This document shows, one piece after another, positions 24,561-36,702 of a stretch of 64,000 bases of DNA. Under the pieces are notes generated by a model. That model saw only the letters and a program-made list of their open reading frames with translations, had not been told where the DNA came from and did not search any database. Each line of letters starts with the position of its first letter. Positions within the stretch are counted from its first letter, which is position 1. The stretch lies in assembly GCA_033239005.1 (NCBI GenBank), contig BSQZ01000104.1:1541501-1605500 (forward strand). Direction: 5' to 3'. This stretch comes from Lamellibrachia satsuma (lineage: Eukaryota > Annelida > Polychaeta > Sabellida > Siboglinidae). Both the position numbers and the translations under genes were made by a program.

Positions 24561-25782
24561 AACTTTTCCAGGTCGTGCCCACGTGTAGACATAGCCTCCC
24601 TTACAGGCAGCAATCATGCAGTCCTTGTGAAACACAAGTATCGTCAGTCTCTTGTGGGCCACCTTCTTATAGACAAGTGGCTCCAGTAGAAACACGTCAT
24701 CAAGACGTGGACACAACAGTGTGCCAAGCAGTCATATCGTGCGGATCGATCATGCGGATCGATCATGCGGATCACCTTCTCATTGTTCTTGCTGCCGAGA
24801 CTGAAGTTTCGCTTGTGTTTCTTGCGATCGTGGTCTTTCTCCTTACGGTCACCGAGTGTGAATGTCGCAAACTTTTGTGTCAGACTCGTTATCACACCAT
24901 TACTGCTCGAGCCATAGTGAGACATGGTGTTGTCAGATGTGCATCTTTCACTACACAGTTTGGGGTCGGAACACTATTGTTCGACTTTGGTGAGATGCCA
25001 CATGCATTCTGTGACACCACCGTACTAGTCCGATGACGACCGACTGGCATACGAAGAATGTCTTCTGTTAAGTCCCACAGACACAGCATCATGTCCTGGC
25101 CCACTCACCCAAACAGGTATGACATAATCATGTTTAGTCCCTTACTGTCTATACTCCTACTTGACCCCTTCGATGTGCTAGACCGTGTTGATGTCCATAA
25201 CGCCTCATGTGGTAAACCAGCGTTCGTGTGGTGTGTGATTGAAATCATCGTCGCTATCGCTAAAATCCAACATTTCGTTATTACGAACACTCGTGGTGTA
25301 CATATCAAACGCAACCACGTTGACCCATGACCTTGACAGACGACCTGCCTCTCATGAAGCAACCACATGGTGACGAGGTCGTACTCGCCACCCATCATAA
25401 TGTACTTGCTGTCAGGTGACCAACACACACACAGTAGTCCACCGAAGTAACTCTTCATCACACTCTCCATCAAGGTTGTAGTCAAACACTCGCATGAATC
25501 CATCCTGGCTCACTGTGGCCAGGTATTTGGAGCAGGGTGAGAATGCAAACTCGCTGATGCTACCCTCTCCAACCAGCCACTGGTAGAGAGGGTTGCGAGT
25601 ACTTTTTGTCTTACACGTGTGCACCGAGAAACCCTCGCCCTGTTCGAAGAGCTGGTAGTGGGGTGATATCGTCCTACACGGCAGCTACTCGTTGTACACA
25701 TACATCTGTCCGCTTGCGTGCGGCACCAAGAACTGATTGGGGGAGCGTGGAAGATACAAGTCACCTTTGTCCGGTCAATCAG
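24561..25782 (-). pseudogene. WDR20: WDR20-like large exon with multiple lesions
   Basis: Visible defects, in coding order: no AG just before LIDRTKVTCI; a frameshift right after VTCI; TAG after MYVYNE; a frameshift between VFDYNLDG and SVMKSYFGG; a frameshift after GHG, where TCATGG repeats suggest a slippage deletion; a TGA and another frame change before [14 protein letters not shown] between SYLFG and VGQD; a frame change before SHYGSSSNGV; and a frame change after KVIR, caused by a triplicated 13-bp unit. The donor after TWARPGKV is intact. Confidence 0.8.
24744..24778. repeat. 13-bp tandem triplication inside the WDR20-like exon
   Basis: The unit GCGGATCGATCAT occurs twice in full, followed by a partial third copy. 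Two extra 13-base copies add 26 bases and so shift the frame by two, in agreement with the change of frame observed at this point. Confidence 0.75.
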
Positions 25783-25903
25783 TCAAACAAACCAGTATTA
25801 TCAAAAACAGTTTCCACCACTTTGACCATTTATATATTTGTTAGTTAGTAAATAACCTGAGTTCAGTTATGATTAAAGCAATCCAGGCAATAAAGTCGCA
25901 GAA

Positions 25904-25935
25904 AAAGTAATGTCAATAAAATAACAAAATAGCTA
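25904..25935 (+). repeat. Right 32-bp direct repeat flanking the WDR20-like exon
   Basis: Near-identical partner of 24472-24503, with one mismatch, in the intron between the two WDR20-like exons. Confidence 0.85.
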
Positions 25936-26086
25936 TTGAAATCAATTCTATTCTATTGATACTTGACAAATACAAGCCCATATTGAAATAGCAAATACTC
26001 TTCGTTGAAATACAATTTTCAAATATTTTCAAACACGCTAACTTCTAAGTGTCTAGCATGTGCAAGTGTCTTGTTGGTAGCCATAC

Positions 26087-26269
26087 CTCTTCATTGTACA
26101 GTTTGCTCAGCTCCTTCTTGATTGGGTCAATTAGCTGCACCTGGCCAGCCGTGAAACTGACCAGAAGCATGACCGAGTCTGTAGTGGTGGTCACTTGGTT
26201 GAAATCATGGCACGTTGGGAATGTGCCTTTGTATACACGCTTGTCGATTGGTTTTGTCAGATCAGCAGC
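26087..26269 (-). CDS. WDR20: WDR20-like exon, intact
   Basis: Sixty-one codons between a TTTCAG acceptor and a GTATGG donor, phase 0 at both ends. It reads AADLTKPIDKRVYKGTFPTC, then DSVMLLVSFTAGQVQLIDP and KKELSKLYNEE, the N-terminal WD40 region of WDR20. No lesion is seen, in contrast with the next exon. Confidence 0.85.
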
Positions 26270-27782
26270 CTGAAATACATCACATCCATTTGTTCATAGA
26301 ACACCAAAACAACAGAAAATACAGAGTAAGTTAAATAAATAAATGTTAGATTATTTTCTTCTAAAAGGAACAGTCTAGGTATTTTCGAAAGTGAGGAAGA
26401 AATTTGTTGTGTTAATGCCAACGAGGTGGGTTTCTTTGAAAATATTGACAAATTAACCAATTTAAGCCCGACAAATACTGCCAAATATTCAGCCACTCAG
26501 CGACAGGAGCCAACACACATTTTGAATCTAGGCCGGAATGAAGTCTTCATGTCCTGTGTTTTTTTTAGCACTGGAACAGTGTGGAACTAATATTATGTAT
26601 ATGAAACATATATAACTCAACAAACACTGGATGTCCCACTAACAGGTGTGTCACTTCTGATAGAACTCAGAAAAAGGTTTGTGGTCTCATCAATGGCATA
26701 CATTTCTAGACTCTAGTTTTAATATGCAGGCATAAAATATAACATTTGTACACCTTGTGCATGATCAAGCTTATGTGCTTCTTTATTTACTAATGTAAGC
26801 AAGTCGCTGAGCTTGGACACTGGGCGGCAGAGAGAACTGAGCGACACTGGGCGGTAATTTGATGGGCAACAGGCTCTTAGCCAGGGACCCGTCTGCCCGT
26901 CTTGAAGACAGGCAAACATCTTACAAGAGGAGATTTTTTCATAATAAAATTGTTTGAACTGTCTTAGTGACTCTTAGTGCACAAGATCGTGATTCAGCGA
27001 ATGTTGTCGGTGGCAGAATAGTGAATACCTCCGATCTATGAATCTATATTTTTAACCTTGACATCGATGAAAAATAATGATACTGCTTGATCTCTATTTA
27101 TTGTAATCGTGTACGTAATTGGTTGAGAAACGCGTTTCTATCGCCATTCTCAGTGCCCATCCATTGGCGCTCCCATTTGAAGAAACAATCCCGTGACCCG
27201 GATGACGTGGTTGAGTTCACAATGGCACCCGCCAAGCGAGCAAAAAGATGTGTCAACGTCAAAGTTCACGACAATCAATGCTTTTTTCGTAAACTTGAAT
27301 AAAAGCAGCGTTCCTGTGATTGTCCCTGAACAGTCCGAGTCAGCATCCTTCGTTACGTTGGTGGAGATCCATAACGTTGATGTGCCTTTCTGCTAGTAAC
27401 CGAGTAGCTACTGTATTATTGCCCACCACTGGCCCTCTGCAGTTGCCAAACGCGATCGCGGTAGAGGGATCATGCCTCAGTTGGACTTCCTTGGGTGTTA
27501 TAAATGTAGGGCACAGTAATTTGAGATGTGTAATTTAAAAAAATCATCATCTGACATAACCGCATTTGAGCCAGGCACATTGGCAAGTTTGCTGATAGAA
27601 CATGTTGGCAATGTAACTGTGGATTTTTAGATGAGTTCAATAGGCAGAAGGATTTTTGGAAATTTGTTGCCACAAGGCACATGTGCATAGTAATTCATGC
27701 AGAAATTGGTAACAATTTACGGGTATGGCACATTCAGGCATTTTAAATGAGTTAGAAATTTGAGACTTTGACTAAACTCGAT
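26270..27782. other. No gene seen; faint RT-like trace
   Basis: On the minus strand around 26860, NYRPVSLSSL is reminiscent of non-LTR reverse transcriptases, but the context is not. The first exon of the WDR20-like gene should lie on this side and was not found. Confidence 0.35.
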
Positions 27783-27900
27783 CAGCATGTCAATGAGATG
27801 ATGACAACGGCAGGTAAGACGTTTAAGAATTTTTGATGGTCCCGTTTTCTTATAATCATACAAAACGTTAACATGGTCACCAATGGGAAACGTAACAGTA
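27783..27900 (+). repeat. Dispersed repeat family R1, copy 3
   Basis: Same orientation as the copy at 31660-31970. It starts AGCATGTCAATGAGATGATG and contains the AATTTTTGATGG...ACAAAACGTTAACATGGT succession found in the other copies. Confidence 0.7.
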
Positions 27901-28590
27901 GGCTGAACCCTAGACTTCGAAATTGAGTCTGATTCGGGCTCCGATTCACATACATAACCGGCGTGTAGGCCCTACTATCGGCAGCAGTTTCCCAGTTCCT
28001 CAAATCAAATGGCAGGCAAACCATGAATGATTAGTAAATTCATTGTTTTTTGTCCAGTAGGCAATACTGAACCTGGGTTTCACTGTACTACTTTCAAACT
28101 TGTATTACCGAGTGCTATATCTTCTATTTTTATTTGTTGTATTGGTTTATTTTTAGTGTCAAACATTTGATTTTGAGTGTGACTGTAATCAAATTTGTTC
28201 ATATTAGACATATTTGCATGCATGTACTTAAAGTCTTAAGATGCTTCAAACATTACTTCCGCTTTTATATATTTAAAATAAAGTTTCAAGTTACTTTTTC
28301 ATCAACCTTCGTGTGTTGGCTCTTGTTTTATTAGTATTACTGTGTCTGTGGTCTGTGCAGGTGACAATGCCAACCTCACTGCACAGCTGTAAGACTTGAT
28401 TGGGCCAATAATGATTAAACTGGACTTGGACTGCCATTGAAAAAAACTTTTTCGGCCAATAACTTGGTTGTCATTTGTTCAACTTGCATTGGCTTACCAG
28501 TACAAAAAAACTACAAAATAATAGCTGTCATTCAACCAGTATTGGCTTGCCATTGAAAAAAATCCAATTGGGCCAATAATGCCTGTCATA
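27901..28590. other. No gene seen
   Basis: AT-rich. A phrase like TTGGGCCAATAATG recurs near 28398, 28452 and 28570, a small local repeat. Confidence 0.4.
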
Positions 28591-29554
28591 GAGGTGAACA
28601 GCTTCCACGGAAGCTGTTCGTGCGTTTAAGGTTTTCTACAATGTACAAGACTGGCAAAATTTTATTTCTGGCTAAGGGCCTGATGGGCAATATTGTTCTT
28701 CTTTCTTGAAGATTGGTGCTATATTTGTTTGTTTCCAGTCATCTGGTACCTCACCGTTTCAAGGGATTTAGAAAATATTATTTGTAGAATGGGAGCAACT
28801 GCTCTGGCTGTTTCTTTGATGACCCTGGGGTGAAGCCTGTCTGGTCCCATGGCTTTGTTAGGGTTTAGATTTTCCAGGAGTTTTCAAATGCCTTCTGTGG
28901 CGATATTCAATTTGGAAATCTGGTGTCGTATTTGGTCAGCTTCCTGTAGGGGTGGATTTAAGTGGTTCTCTTTGGTGAACACACAGCTGAACTGTGCATT
29001 TAGGATCCTGGCTTTGTTCAGGGGGGGTGTCCTTCAAGATTCCATTTTCTTTAAGAGGAGCGATGCCTACTGAATCTGTTCATCTGTGTTTTATGAAAGA
29101 CCACAATTTCTTTTGCCATTTCTGTTGTGCTCTTCCTGGTTTGGTGTGATTACTGATTCAACATAATATGTCCAATAGGTTGTTCTGGTTTCTTTCCTAA
29201 CAGTGCTTTTCAAGGTCTGTAATTTGGTTGTCCGATGTTTGGATTTCTTTGATCCCTTCTTTGTTTTCTTAAAAAGTTGATCCCTGGCTTTTATTAGTTT
29301 CTTCACTTTTCACTATTTATCCACGGGGGTCTATCCCGGTTTGATGCATTCCTGTGGGGGATATGGGACTCTACTGCTTCATTCAGGACTGCTTTAAGTT
29401 TGTTCAAAAGTTCATTAGCGGTCAGGGTCTCTCAGTTGGTGTCGATATATTCTCGAGTCCTGTTGAGTTCGCTTTCTATACCCTCCCAGTTGGCTTTCCT
29501 ATAGATGGGGAGTTTATGCCGGGTTTGGGTGTATTTCTTGGGGCTTATATCAAT

Positions 29555-30212
29555 TTAAGTGAAAACGATATTGTGGTCGGATATTCCTGGTAAGATCTCT
29601 GTCCTGTTGACAAGCGTTGGGTTATTCATTACAAGAAGGTCTAAGGTGTTGTCTCCCCTGGTGGGTTGGTCAATGACTTGGGTCAAGCTGTTGTCGGCTA
29701 GGATATCTAGGAACAGGGTATGTTGTGAAGGAGAACAGCAAGTGGGCTTCAGTTGAGTTGACGGCCACTCCAACTGAGTCCAAGCCTGACAGGTTCATGT
29801 CACCAGCTAGCCATACATGGCTGCTGTCACGAGGCAGTTTAGCTAATGACTGTGCAAGTGAGTTGAGGTTTTGTTCATCTGTAGCATTAGGCTTATAATA
29901 TGCGCCAACGCTGCCAATGCACAAGCTGTTGCTGGATGCGATGTTCAGTTTGATCGAGAGGAGCTTGCATTCTGTCTCTAGGTTTTCCTCTTTCGTAGTA
30001 ACAACACCTGCTCTTATTGCTATGAATACTCCACCCCCTTGTCCTATCTCTCTGTCTGTACAATAAACTGTGAAATCTGGGGGGAAAACTTCATGATCCT
30101 TGATGTCCGGAGTGAGCCAGGACTCTGTGCCAACAACATCTGTCTTTGTGCTGTACACGAGGTGATCCAGTTCCTCTCTTTTGTTCATTATCGACTGGCA
30201 GTTAACATCCAA
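29555..30212 (-). pseudogene. LINE endonuclease domain fragments
   Basis: ORF 30212-29670 encodes NCQSIMNKREELDHLV, TDVVGTESWLTPDI, GGGVFIAIR and HVWLAGDMNLSG, the usual order in AP-type endonucleases of non-LTR elements (catalytic E in ESWL, the GD in AGDMN). A second frame, 29773-29555, continues with ILADNSLTQVIDQPTRGDN and ends in GISDHNIVF, the terminal DH motif. One frameshift near 29750 separates them. Confidence 0.8.
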
Positions 30213-30266
30213 CAGTCGAAGAGGTTTCTGTTTACATTTGACACGATTTTGTTGGGGAAGACAAGG

Positions 30267-30617
30267 CTAACAGTGGCCCTGGTGATGAGCACCAGCTACA
30301 GCCCGTGTTATCAAACGACTCAGAAAGTTTACTAAAGATGTTGTCAGAGGAAATAGAATGCAAGTCAAAGAGGGTTGTACTAAAATTTGGCATGGCACAT
30401 ATCGGAGGCACTCCCACACGTAATTGCTGGAATTCATACATTCATATATAGTGGATCTCATGTTCTGGCAGTCGGTGTGATACCATTGTTGGCATTCTGA
30501 ATTGTCACATCTAATTCCCTTTTGCTTCCATGTGACAGCCTTCCCACAAGTTCCACATGGAAACTTCGGTTGGCATGGACCTGGGTTGGCCTCGATATCA
30601 CTCGATGTTGCGATCAC
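30267..30617 (-). pseudogene. LINE N-terminal PHD-like zinc finger
   Basis: The ORF contains [20 protein letters not shown], then [17 protein letters not shown] and ending VWEC, a C4HC3-like finger common in ORF1/ORF2 of invertebrate CR1/L2-type LINEs. It sits directly upstream of the endonuclease fragments on the same strand, with the frame lost in between. Confidence 0.75.
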
Positions 30618-31659
30618 GAGGAGAATTATATACGAGGTTACATCTTTTTGGGGTAGAACATTCTGCTTAGTAGAGGGTGGGTATCCAAAATTACAGGTTA
30701 TGAAGTATGCTATTGGTCTTGAGGCAGTATCAGGGATACTGCCCTCGTCTGAACTCAGAACAAGAATCTAAATCAGGAATGTCAGCTGGATGAACTTTAT
30801 CGTGAGCGATATTAGGTGTTTTTGGCGATATATTTCACCAACAGGAGATCTATTACCACCCGAAAGTGATGTCAAATCAATAGCATATAGTGGTACCTAC
30901 CAGCTCGCTGACAGTTGCATATCATGAAATTATTGGTCAGTGCAAAAAGAAAAAGATATGCATATAGTGCCGGAGCTATCAAAAATTTGATCTTTCCCGC
31001 TACGCACGTGTATGAAAGCTGCACATAAAGCCTATTAAAGGTGGAGCTTATATTATGGCTCCGTTTTGTTGTAAAGATTCATTGACCTTTCGCACACCCT
31101 CGTACACGTAGAAGTACAACTCTTTGCCAATGCAATGACAATGTTGAAACATATCCTGTCACCGACACCAGTGCCAGTGGCAGTGCCGTGGGCCGCTGGG
31201 CGTGGCTGTGCCAGACTGATCGTTTAAACTTTAAACGACCAGTCTTTAAATTAAAGTAATGAACGAAACTTTAACTAGGGTATTTCCTTGTCTATTAAAT
31301 GCAAATCGAGTAGGTCTTGAATATTCGGAAAGCGTCATTAATTTGTATATTCCTTCTCTTGTCATAAATTGAGTTTTTATCTCATCTTTTCCCCCACCCT
31401 CACTGACTCCTCACTCTGGGTGTTCACTTGGCATGCGTAAACATAAACTTCCGTTCATAGTGTTAAGGATGCGCTAGAGGCGTTAAAATTCTAGTTCCAC
31501 TCTTTTCCGAATGGCAGACAGCACGGGTTACTGGGACATAGCCACAGTTGACATTCATGTTTATTGTTTCGAATTTAGGGCGTATTAAATTGTGATATAT
31601 GAAATTAAACAATTCATATGATGTGACATAAGTGAAATTGAGCACGCAGATTCACATGT
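30618..31659. other. No gene seen
   Basis: Intergenic. A small inverted repeat (GATCGTTTAAAC / TTTAAACGACC) lies near 31220-31246. Confidence 0.4.
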
Positions 31660-31970
31660 TTTTAGAAGCTATTGGCTGTGAAATAGTGCATTTTTGAGAG
31701 TTTAACAGGCGGAGGGATTTATGGGATTTTTTCTGCTGTGGGCCACGTGGGCGCATGAATACATGGCTATTTTGTAAATATTGACGGACATCGCAAGTGG
31801 GGGGCGTTTAGAAAGAGCTGGAGGTATGTGATTCTGAAAAAAATTTGGTCAGCATGTCAATGAGATGATGGCAGTTGATGTGAAAAATGTTCTGAATTTT
31901 TATTGGTTACGTTTTCTTATAATCAGACAAAACGTGAACATGGCGACCAATGCAAATTTGCACTCTGGTC
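31660..31970 (+). repeat. Dispersed repeat family R1, copy 4 (most complete)
   Basis: Opposite orientation to 90-415 and similar to it along almost the whole length. It starts around CTATTGGCTGTGAAATAG and ends around GCGACCAATGCAAATT. Confidence 0.75.
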
Positions 31971-33950
31971 TGACCTGTATTAAAAATGTGGTATTGGGTT
32001 AAGACCACGATTACACCTCCAGGTGCGTTTCAGCAACTTGATGAATAATCAGAGGAGGTTGGTAGAATTGCAGTTATTGTGTTGGAAAACTGGCAGGACC
32101 CGCAACGTGCACGTTTCTGCCATGGGCCCCAATACATAACCACAAGTATGTTATATGCACGTATACTTTGTTTTGTTTGCATTGAGAAATAGACCAGTAT
32201 ATTGGAAGCACTGTCCACTTAATGAAGTGAATGTTCTGGTTCTTGTGTCGTGTTTTAGAGAAGGGAAATGCATGTTAATTGATTTTTTATAAATTGACAA
32301 AAGCAAAGAGTACCAACAATGTGTCACCAATTTTAATATTATAACGCGCGTGAGTGATGTTACGATCTCAGAGATATGATTAATTTGAGTTTATAGAATA
32401 AAAGCGGACGCCGATGAAGCTCTACCTTCGCCGTCTAACGCTGTAAACATACTGGTTAGCAACTTCCGGCGATCACTAATATGACCCGATTATTGCGCAT
32501 GCGTTGAGCCTGCCAACCTCCTCTGGAATCTGGATGTATAATTGGGTTATGTTTCTGTTCTACTTGGGAGCCAGATCATATTCATACTCCCGGCTACAAA
32601 TGTGATGCTTGTATTAGTGATTTCTGCTGCACAAAGTTCACACCTAATAAACGCCACCTATGCATTTTGTGCGTTCCCATGCTATTCGCCCTGTCAACAT
32701 TATTATTTTATATGTGTGATGACTTGCTAATAAATTATTATCCTTCTATGTAGAAGAAATAAGTCTGTTTATATTTATTTTATATGAGTGCACTTCCACA
32801 GTAAAAGGGGTTCACCCCTTTCAAGTATGCATTTGTTTGTTTGTTTTTTGTTTGTTTGTTTGTGTGTGTGCGTGCGTGCGTGCGTGCGTGCGTGTGTGTG
32901 TGTGTGTGCGTGTGTCTCTTTGTTTGTGCGTGTGCTGTTGGCTTCCTGGGTTTTGGTAACAGGAAATCGGGATTTGTACGGCGACCTTCTTCCATTTGAT
33001 GTCCTGTTGAAAAGAGGCGGCTGCAACTTGTATAACACTGCGCCCGATGCCAGCCGGTCTCGTCAATAGGGCACCTTCATATCTAGTGTGAAATATTCAA
33101 CGCTCGTTGTCTCAGTTTATTTTTACTTCTCAATTGTATAATTCACATATAATTGGCGACAACATCGGTCGCGTGGCGAGTGTAGCACAAAGACAATTCA
33201 ATCTTTTTAAGTTGCCAGCCGTGCGGTTTACAGTTGATTTAGAGAGATCAGTGGTGTGGTTGTTATCGTAAGCGAGATGTGCTGAATAGACTTTACACAA
33301 TACTTGCAGCCCTCTTAATGCGCCCCAAAGAAGTCAGCTTGTGAAGCACATTTTGTAGACAATTCCAGTTACGTGGTTAAAGTGGTATATCATGGGCGCT
33401 GAAACGTATCCAACTTGAATATTGTTTCGACCTATTCGAGACAAAATATAGATCAAGTAAGTTTTAATTTACATATCAGGAGCATGATTGTTTGTGCAAC
33501 TTAACGTTCGCTGTATTTATCTAGGCTATAGATAGATAGTCGCCCTTGCACCTACACAGGTAGCTGACATTTACAGGCGAGGTGTGTTTACATTTGATAC
33601 CTGATATTACGTACGCTACGTGAAAGAGTAAAGGCCGTGGTCAGACTGACAGACCCAGGCCAATTGGAAGAACAGTTTATGCGGATATCGGTGTGTACTT
33701 TTAAATGCAATTCTAATGTCAAATTGAGCGAGATTTGAAGAGATTGTGGACGAATCACCCTATATCGCCCAGTGACGGTTGAATGCACATTGATGTGGGT
33801 GGTCAGCGACCTATGGCCGTGAAGAGTGTATGCCAACGTCACGCTTGAGCAACCACTGGGGTAACTCGCCGGCCGTCACGCGCCAGTGCTGCTTGGCGTC
33901 TCGATGATGAACATAACAAGAGCTAAGCGTTTCACCTATCGGCAGGCGAG
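31971..33950. other. No gene seen; one microsatellite
   Basis: Contains the TG/CG microsatellite annotated below and an NRF1-like TGCGCATGCG near 32497. Nothing else is recognisable. Its 3' part may hold the lost 5' end of the following LINE. Confidence 0.4.
32836..32932. repeat. TTTG, (CGTG)n and (TG)n microsatellite
   Basis: Compound simple repeat of TTTG, GTGC and GT units. Confidence 0.9.
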
Positions 33951-33955
33951 GTGGT

Positions 33956-35565
33956 ATGACTACGAAACGCTCGGTGGAAACCCTGTTTTGCACGGCGAGC
34001 ATGGCGGAAAAGGTTAACGGCCCCGACGAGCTTGAGTTCACCGTCACTGGCTGGCCAATAAATACACTAATGTGGATTTGGACAGCTTGGTCAACTGTAC
34101 GAATGGATTCTATGTGTCAGTGTGTGAAGACTTACCAAGATTGCAGTCCTGTCACCCAATCTTTGATGCCGACGAACCATTGCTAGCTGAGTTCATTGTC
34201 AGCGTGACAGATGCGGAATGTTGTCAGGTTCAGTGGCTTTGTTAACCTTTACCTTTTCAAGTGCAACACGTGGAAAGGTCGAAGTTAACAAAACCATTGA
34301 ACCGGACAACCTTCCGCCGTGGGCATTGAAAGACATTTCGCACCTTCTTGCGGCACCGTTCACAGCTTTAACAGCTCACTCAGGGAAGGAGTACTACCCA
34401 AGCTATGGAAGTAAGCAACTGTCATTCCGTTGTCAAAGAAACATCCACCAGACACAGTGGAAAATGACATTAGACCTATATCGCTAACTCCAATTCTGGC
34501 AAAGGTGTTTGAGTCACTTGTGCTGAAGTGGGTCGATATTTGTGTTAAACCTCAGATTTATGATATGCAGTTCGGACGTATGGCAGGGACTTGTACTACT
34601 GATGTTCTGGTTGAATTGCACCACAAGTGGTATGAAGCCACTGATGTAACGGGCAATTCTGTGAGAGTTTTATTTCTGGACTACAAGAAAGCATTTAATC
34701 TAATCAATCATGATATATTAATCGATAAACTGGTCAAAATGAAATTACCAGCACATCTAGTCCGATGGATGGCAACGTTTCTCCTAGTCCGTGAGCAGAT
34801 AGTTCAGATCGGAGACGCTACCCTAATGGAGGCGTTCCCCAGGGAACTTTGTCTGGACTAAAACATTTTTTTTTCCATATCAATGACCTTGCCCTATCTA
34901 CAAATATGTAGATGACAGCACAATATTTGAAATATGCAACCAGAGCAGAGTATCTGTCATACAGGATTCAGCTAACATTATTGCGCAGTGGTTTAGCGAT
35001 AATGATATGCGCATTAATACGAGTAAGACAAAGGAATGTTTCTGTAAAGATAGAAAGTATGTTGAATCTATGCCGTATATTGATACAAAGGTGACTGATA
35101 TTGAAACAGTTACTCAAGCAAACGTTTTCGGTGTAACTATATCATCTGATTTAAGTTGGAATGCACATGTAGATGAAATAGTTGCGAAGGCAAGGAAAAG
35201 GGTGTATATGATCTATCAATTTAAACGTGCGAATTTATGTATCTGTGATCAGACCAGTAGTTGAATATGCTTGTCCGGTATGGCTCGCGAACTTGCCTAA
35301 ATACTTATCGAACAATATCGAGATGATCCAAAAACGGTGTCTCAAAACTACATTTCCTGGTTTTACGTACGAGGATATTCTGCAGATGGTAATCGTACCA
35401 ACGCTGAACGACAGGCGCAATGCGATATGTAAACCGTATTTCGGTAGAATGAGGCGTGGTGACCACACACTGAATAGTCTACTACCGGACACTCGAATGG
35501 TTTCATATGCTCTAAGATCATTTAAAGAGCTACCCGTTCCAACGGCTAACACAAATCGCTAAAAA
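33956..35565 (+). pseudogene. Non-LTR retrotransposon reverse transcriptase, decayed (jockey/CR1-like)
   Basis: Pieces in several frames follow the order of a LINE reverse transcriptase: TIEPDNLPPWALKDISHLLA (34275-34340), then KKHPPDTVENDIRPISLTPI, VRVLFLDYKKAFNLINHDIL (RT motif A), a TYVDD-type motif read as YVDDSTIFE near 34907-34932 but in the wrong frame for its neighbours, INTSKTKECFCKD, GVTISSDLSWNAHVDEIV, then VSVIRPVVEYACPVW and a long C-terminal ORF (35227-35562). At least three frame changes separate them. It is a different lineage from the LINEs at 28.6-30.6 kb and 47.3-48.6 kb. Confidence 0.8.
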
Positions 35566-36340
<775 letters not shown>

Positions 36341-36410
36341 ATTCCCTGTAGGCCCTACATACAACATTACCCTGGTGCGACATTGAGAGACCCGACCACG
36401 CTTATCTGAT

Positions 36411-36702
36411 TGTCACGGTTGATTAGCGGTTGTGACCTCCTCAACAAGGAAGTTGTGTATCAATGCCATGCCAGTAATATACGCCGGCTGCTTGCGCTGT
36501 TCATTGGACAGTCACGGGCAGCAGTCGTTGAAGACGGTAGCAGTCACGGACAGCGGTTGTTGAAGACGATAGCAGTCACGGACAGCGGTTGTTGAAGACG
36601 ATAGCAGTCACGGACAGCATTCGTTGAGGACGGTACCAACGTTGAGGCGTGTGACAGGTCAGTGGTACTTCTCAACTACGACAACAGGAAGGAGACGTAA
36701 CA
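36411..36702 (+). repeat. LTR-like repeat, copy 1
   Basis: Starts TGTCACGGTTG and ends GGAGACGTAACA, so the terminal TGT/ACA words and the inner CACG/CGT(A/G)A words are inverted, as in LTRs. It is similar over its full length to 50005-50292, which follows the Gypsy pol remnant. The middle carries about three copies of a 30-33 bp minisatellite around GTTGAAGACGATAGCAGTCACGG-type words. No target duplication is visible. Confidence 0.65.

Larger units (their letters stand above)
24561..26269 (-). pseudogene. WDR20: WDR20-like WD40 gene locus, heavily disrupted
   Basis: WDR20 is a WD40-repeat protein that activates the USP12/USP46 deubiquitinase complexes. Two exons are recognisable. The upstream one (26087-26269) is clean. 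The downstream one (24561-25782) reads, across several frames, SPNQFLVPHASG-like sequence, [55 protein letters not shown] and LLEPLVYKKVAHKRLTI, up to TWARPGKV before a good GTAAGT donor. Stops and indels separate these pieces. An intron and a donor are preserved, so this is not an ordinary processed pseudogene; a decaying duplicate of the gene is more likely. First and last exons were not found. Confidence 0.85.
28591..30617 (-). mobile_element. PHD-bearing LINE (CR1/L2-like) remnant
   Basis: Read from 30617 downward, this is a non-LTR retrotransposon with a PHD-type zinc finger, an apurinic endonuclease and a badly decayed start of the reverse transcriptase. After the endonuclease comes the linker KKLIKARDQLFKKTKKGSKK (29306-29091), then fragments in several frames, such as a DDWKQTNIAPIFKK-like piece near 28710-28740. 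It is 3'-degenerate and inactive. Confidence 0.75.

Noticed and set aside
24575..25036. Plus-strand ORF of 153 codons
   Set aside because: It is the antisense of the WDR20-like exon, whose minus-strand frames carry recognisable WD40 sequence.
24561..25782. Processed (retrotransposed) WDR20 pseudogene
   Set aside because: An intron and a good donor site remain and no poly(A) tail is seen, so retrotransposition is not the simplest explanation.
26719..26919. NYRPVSLSSL as evidence for another LINE
   Set aside because: Only about ten residues fit, and neither flank continues an RT.
27087..27400. Plus-strand ORFs near 27.1-27.4 kb as exons
   Set aside because: Composition is basic but no conserved motif is visible and two frames overlap without a preferred one.
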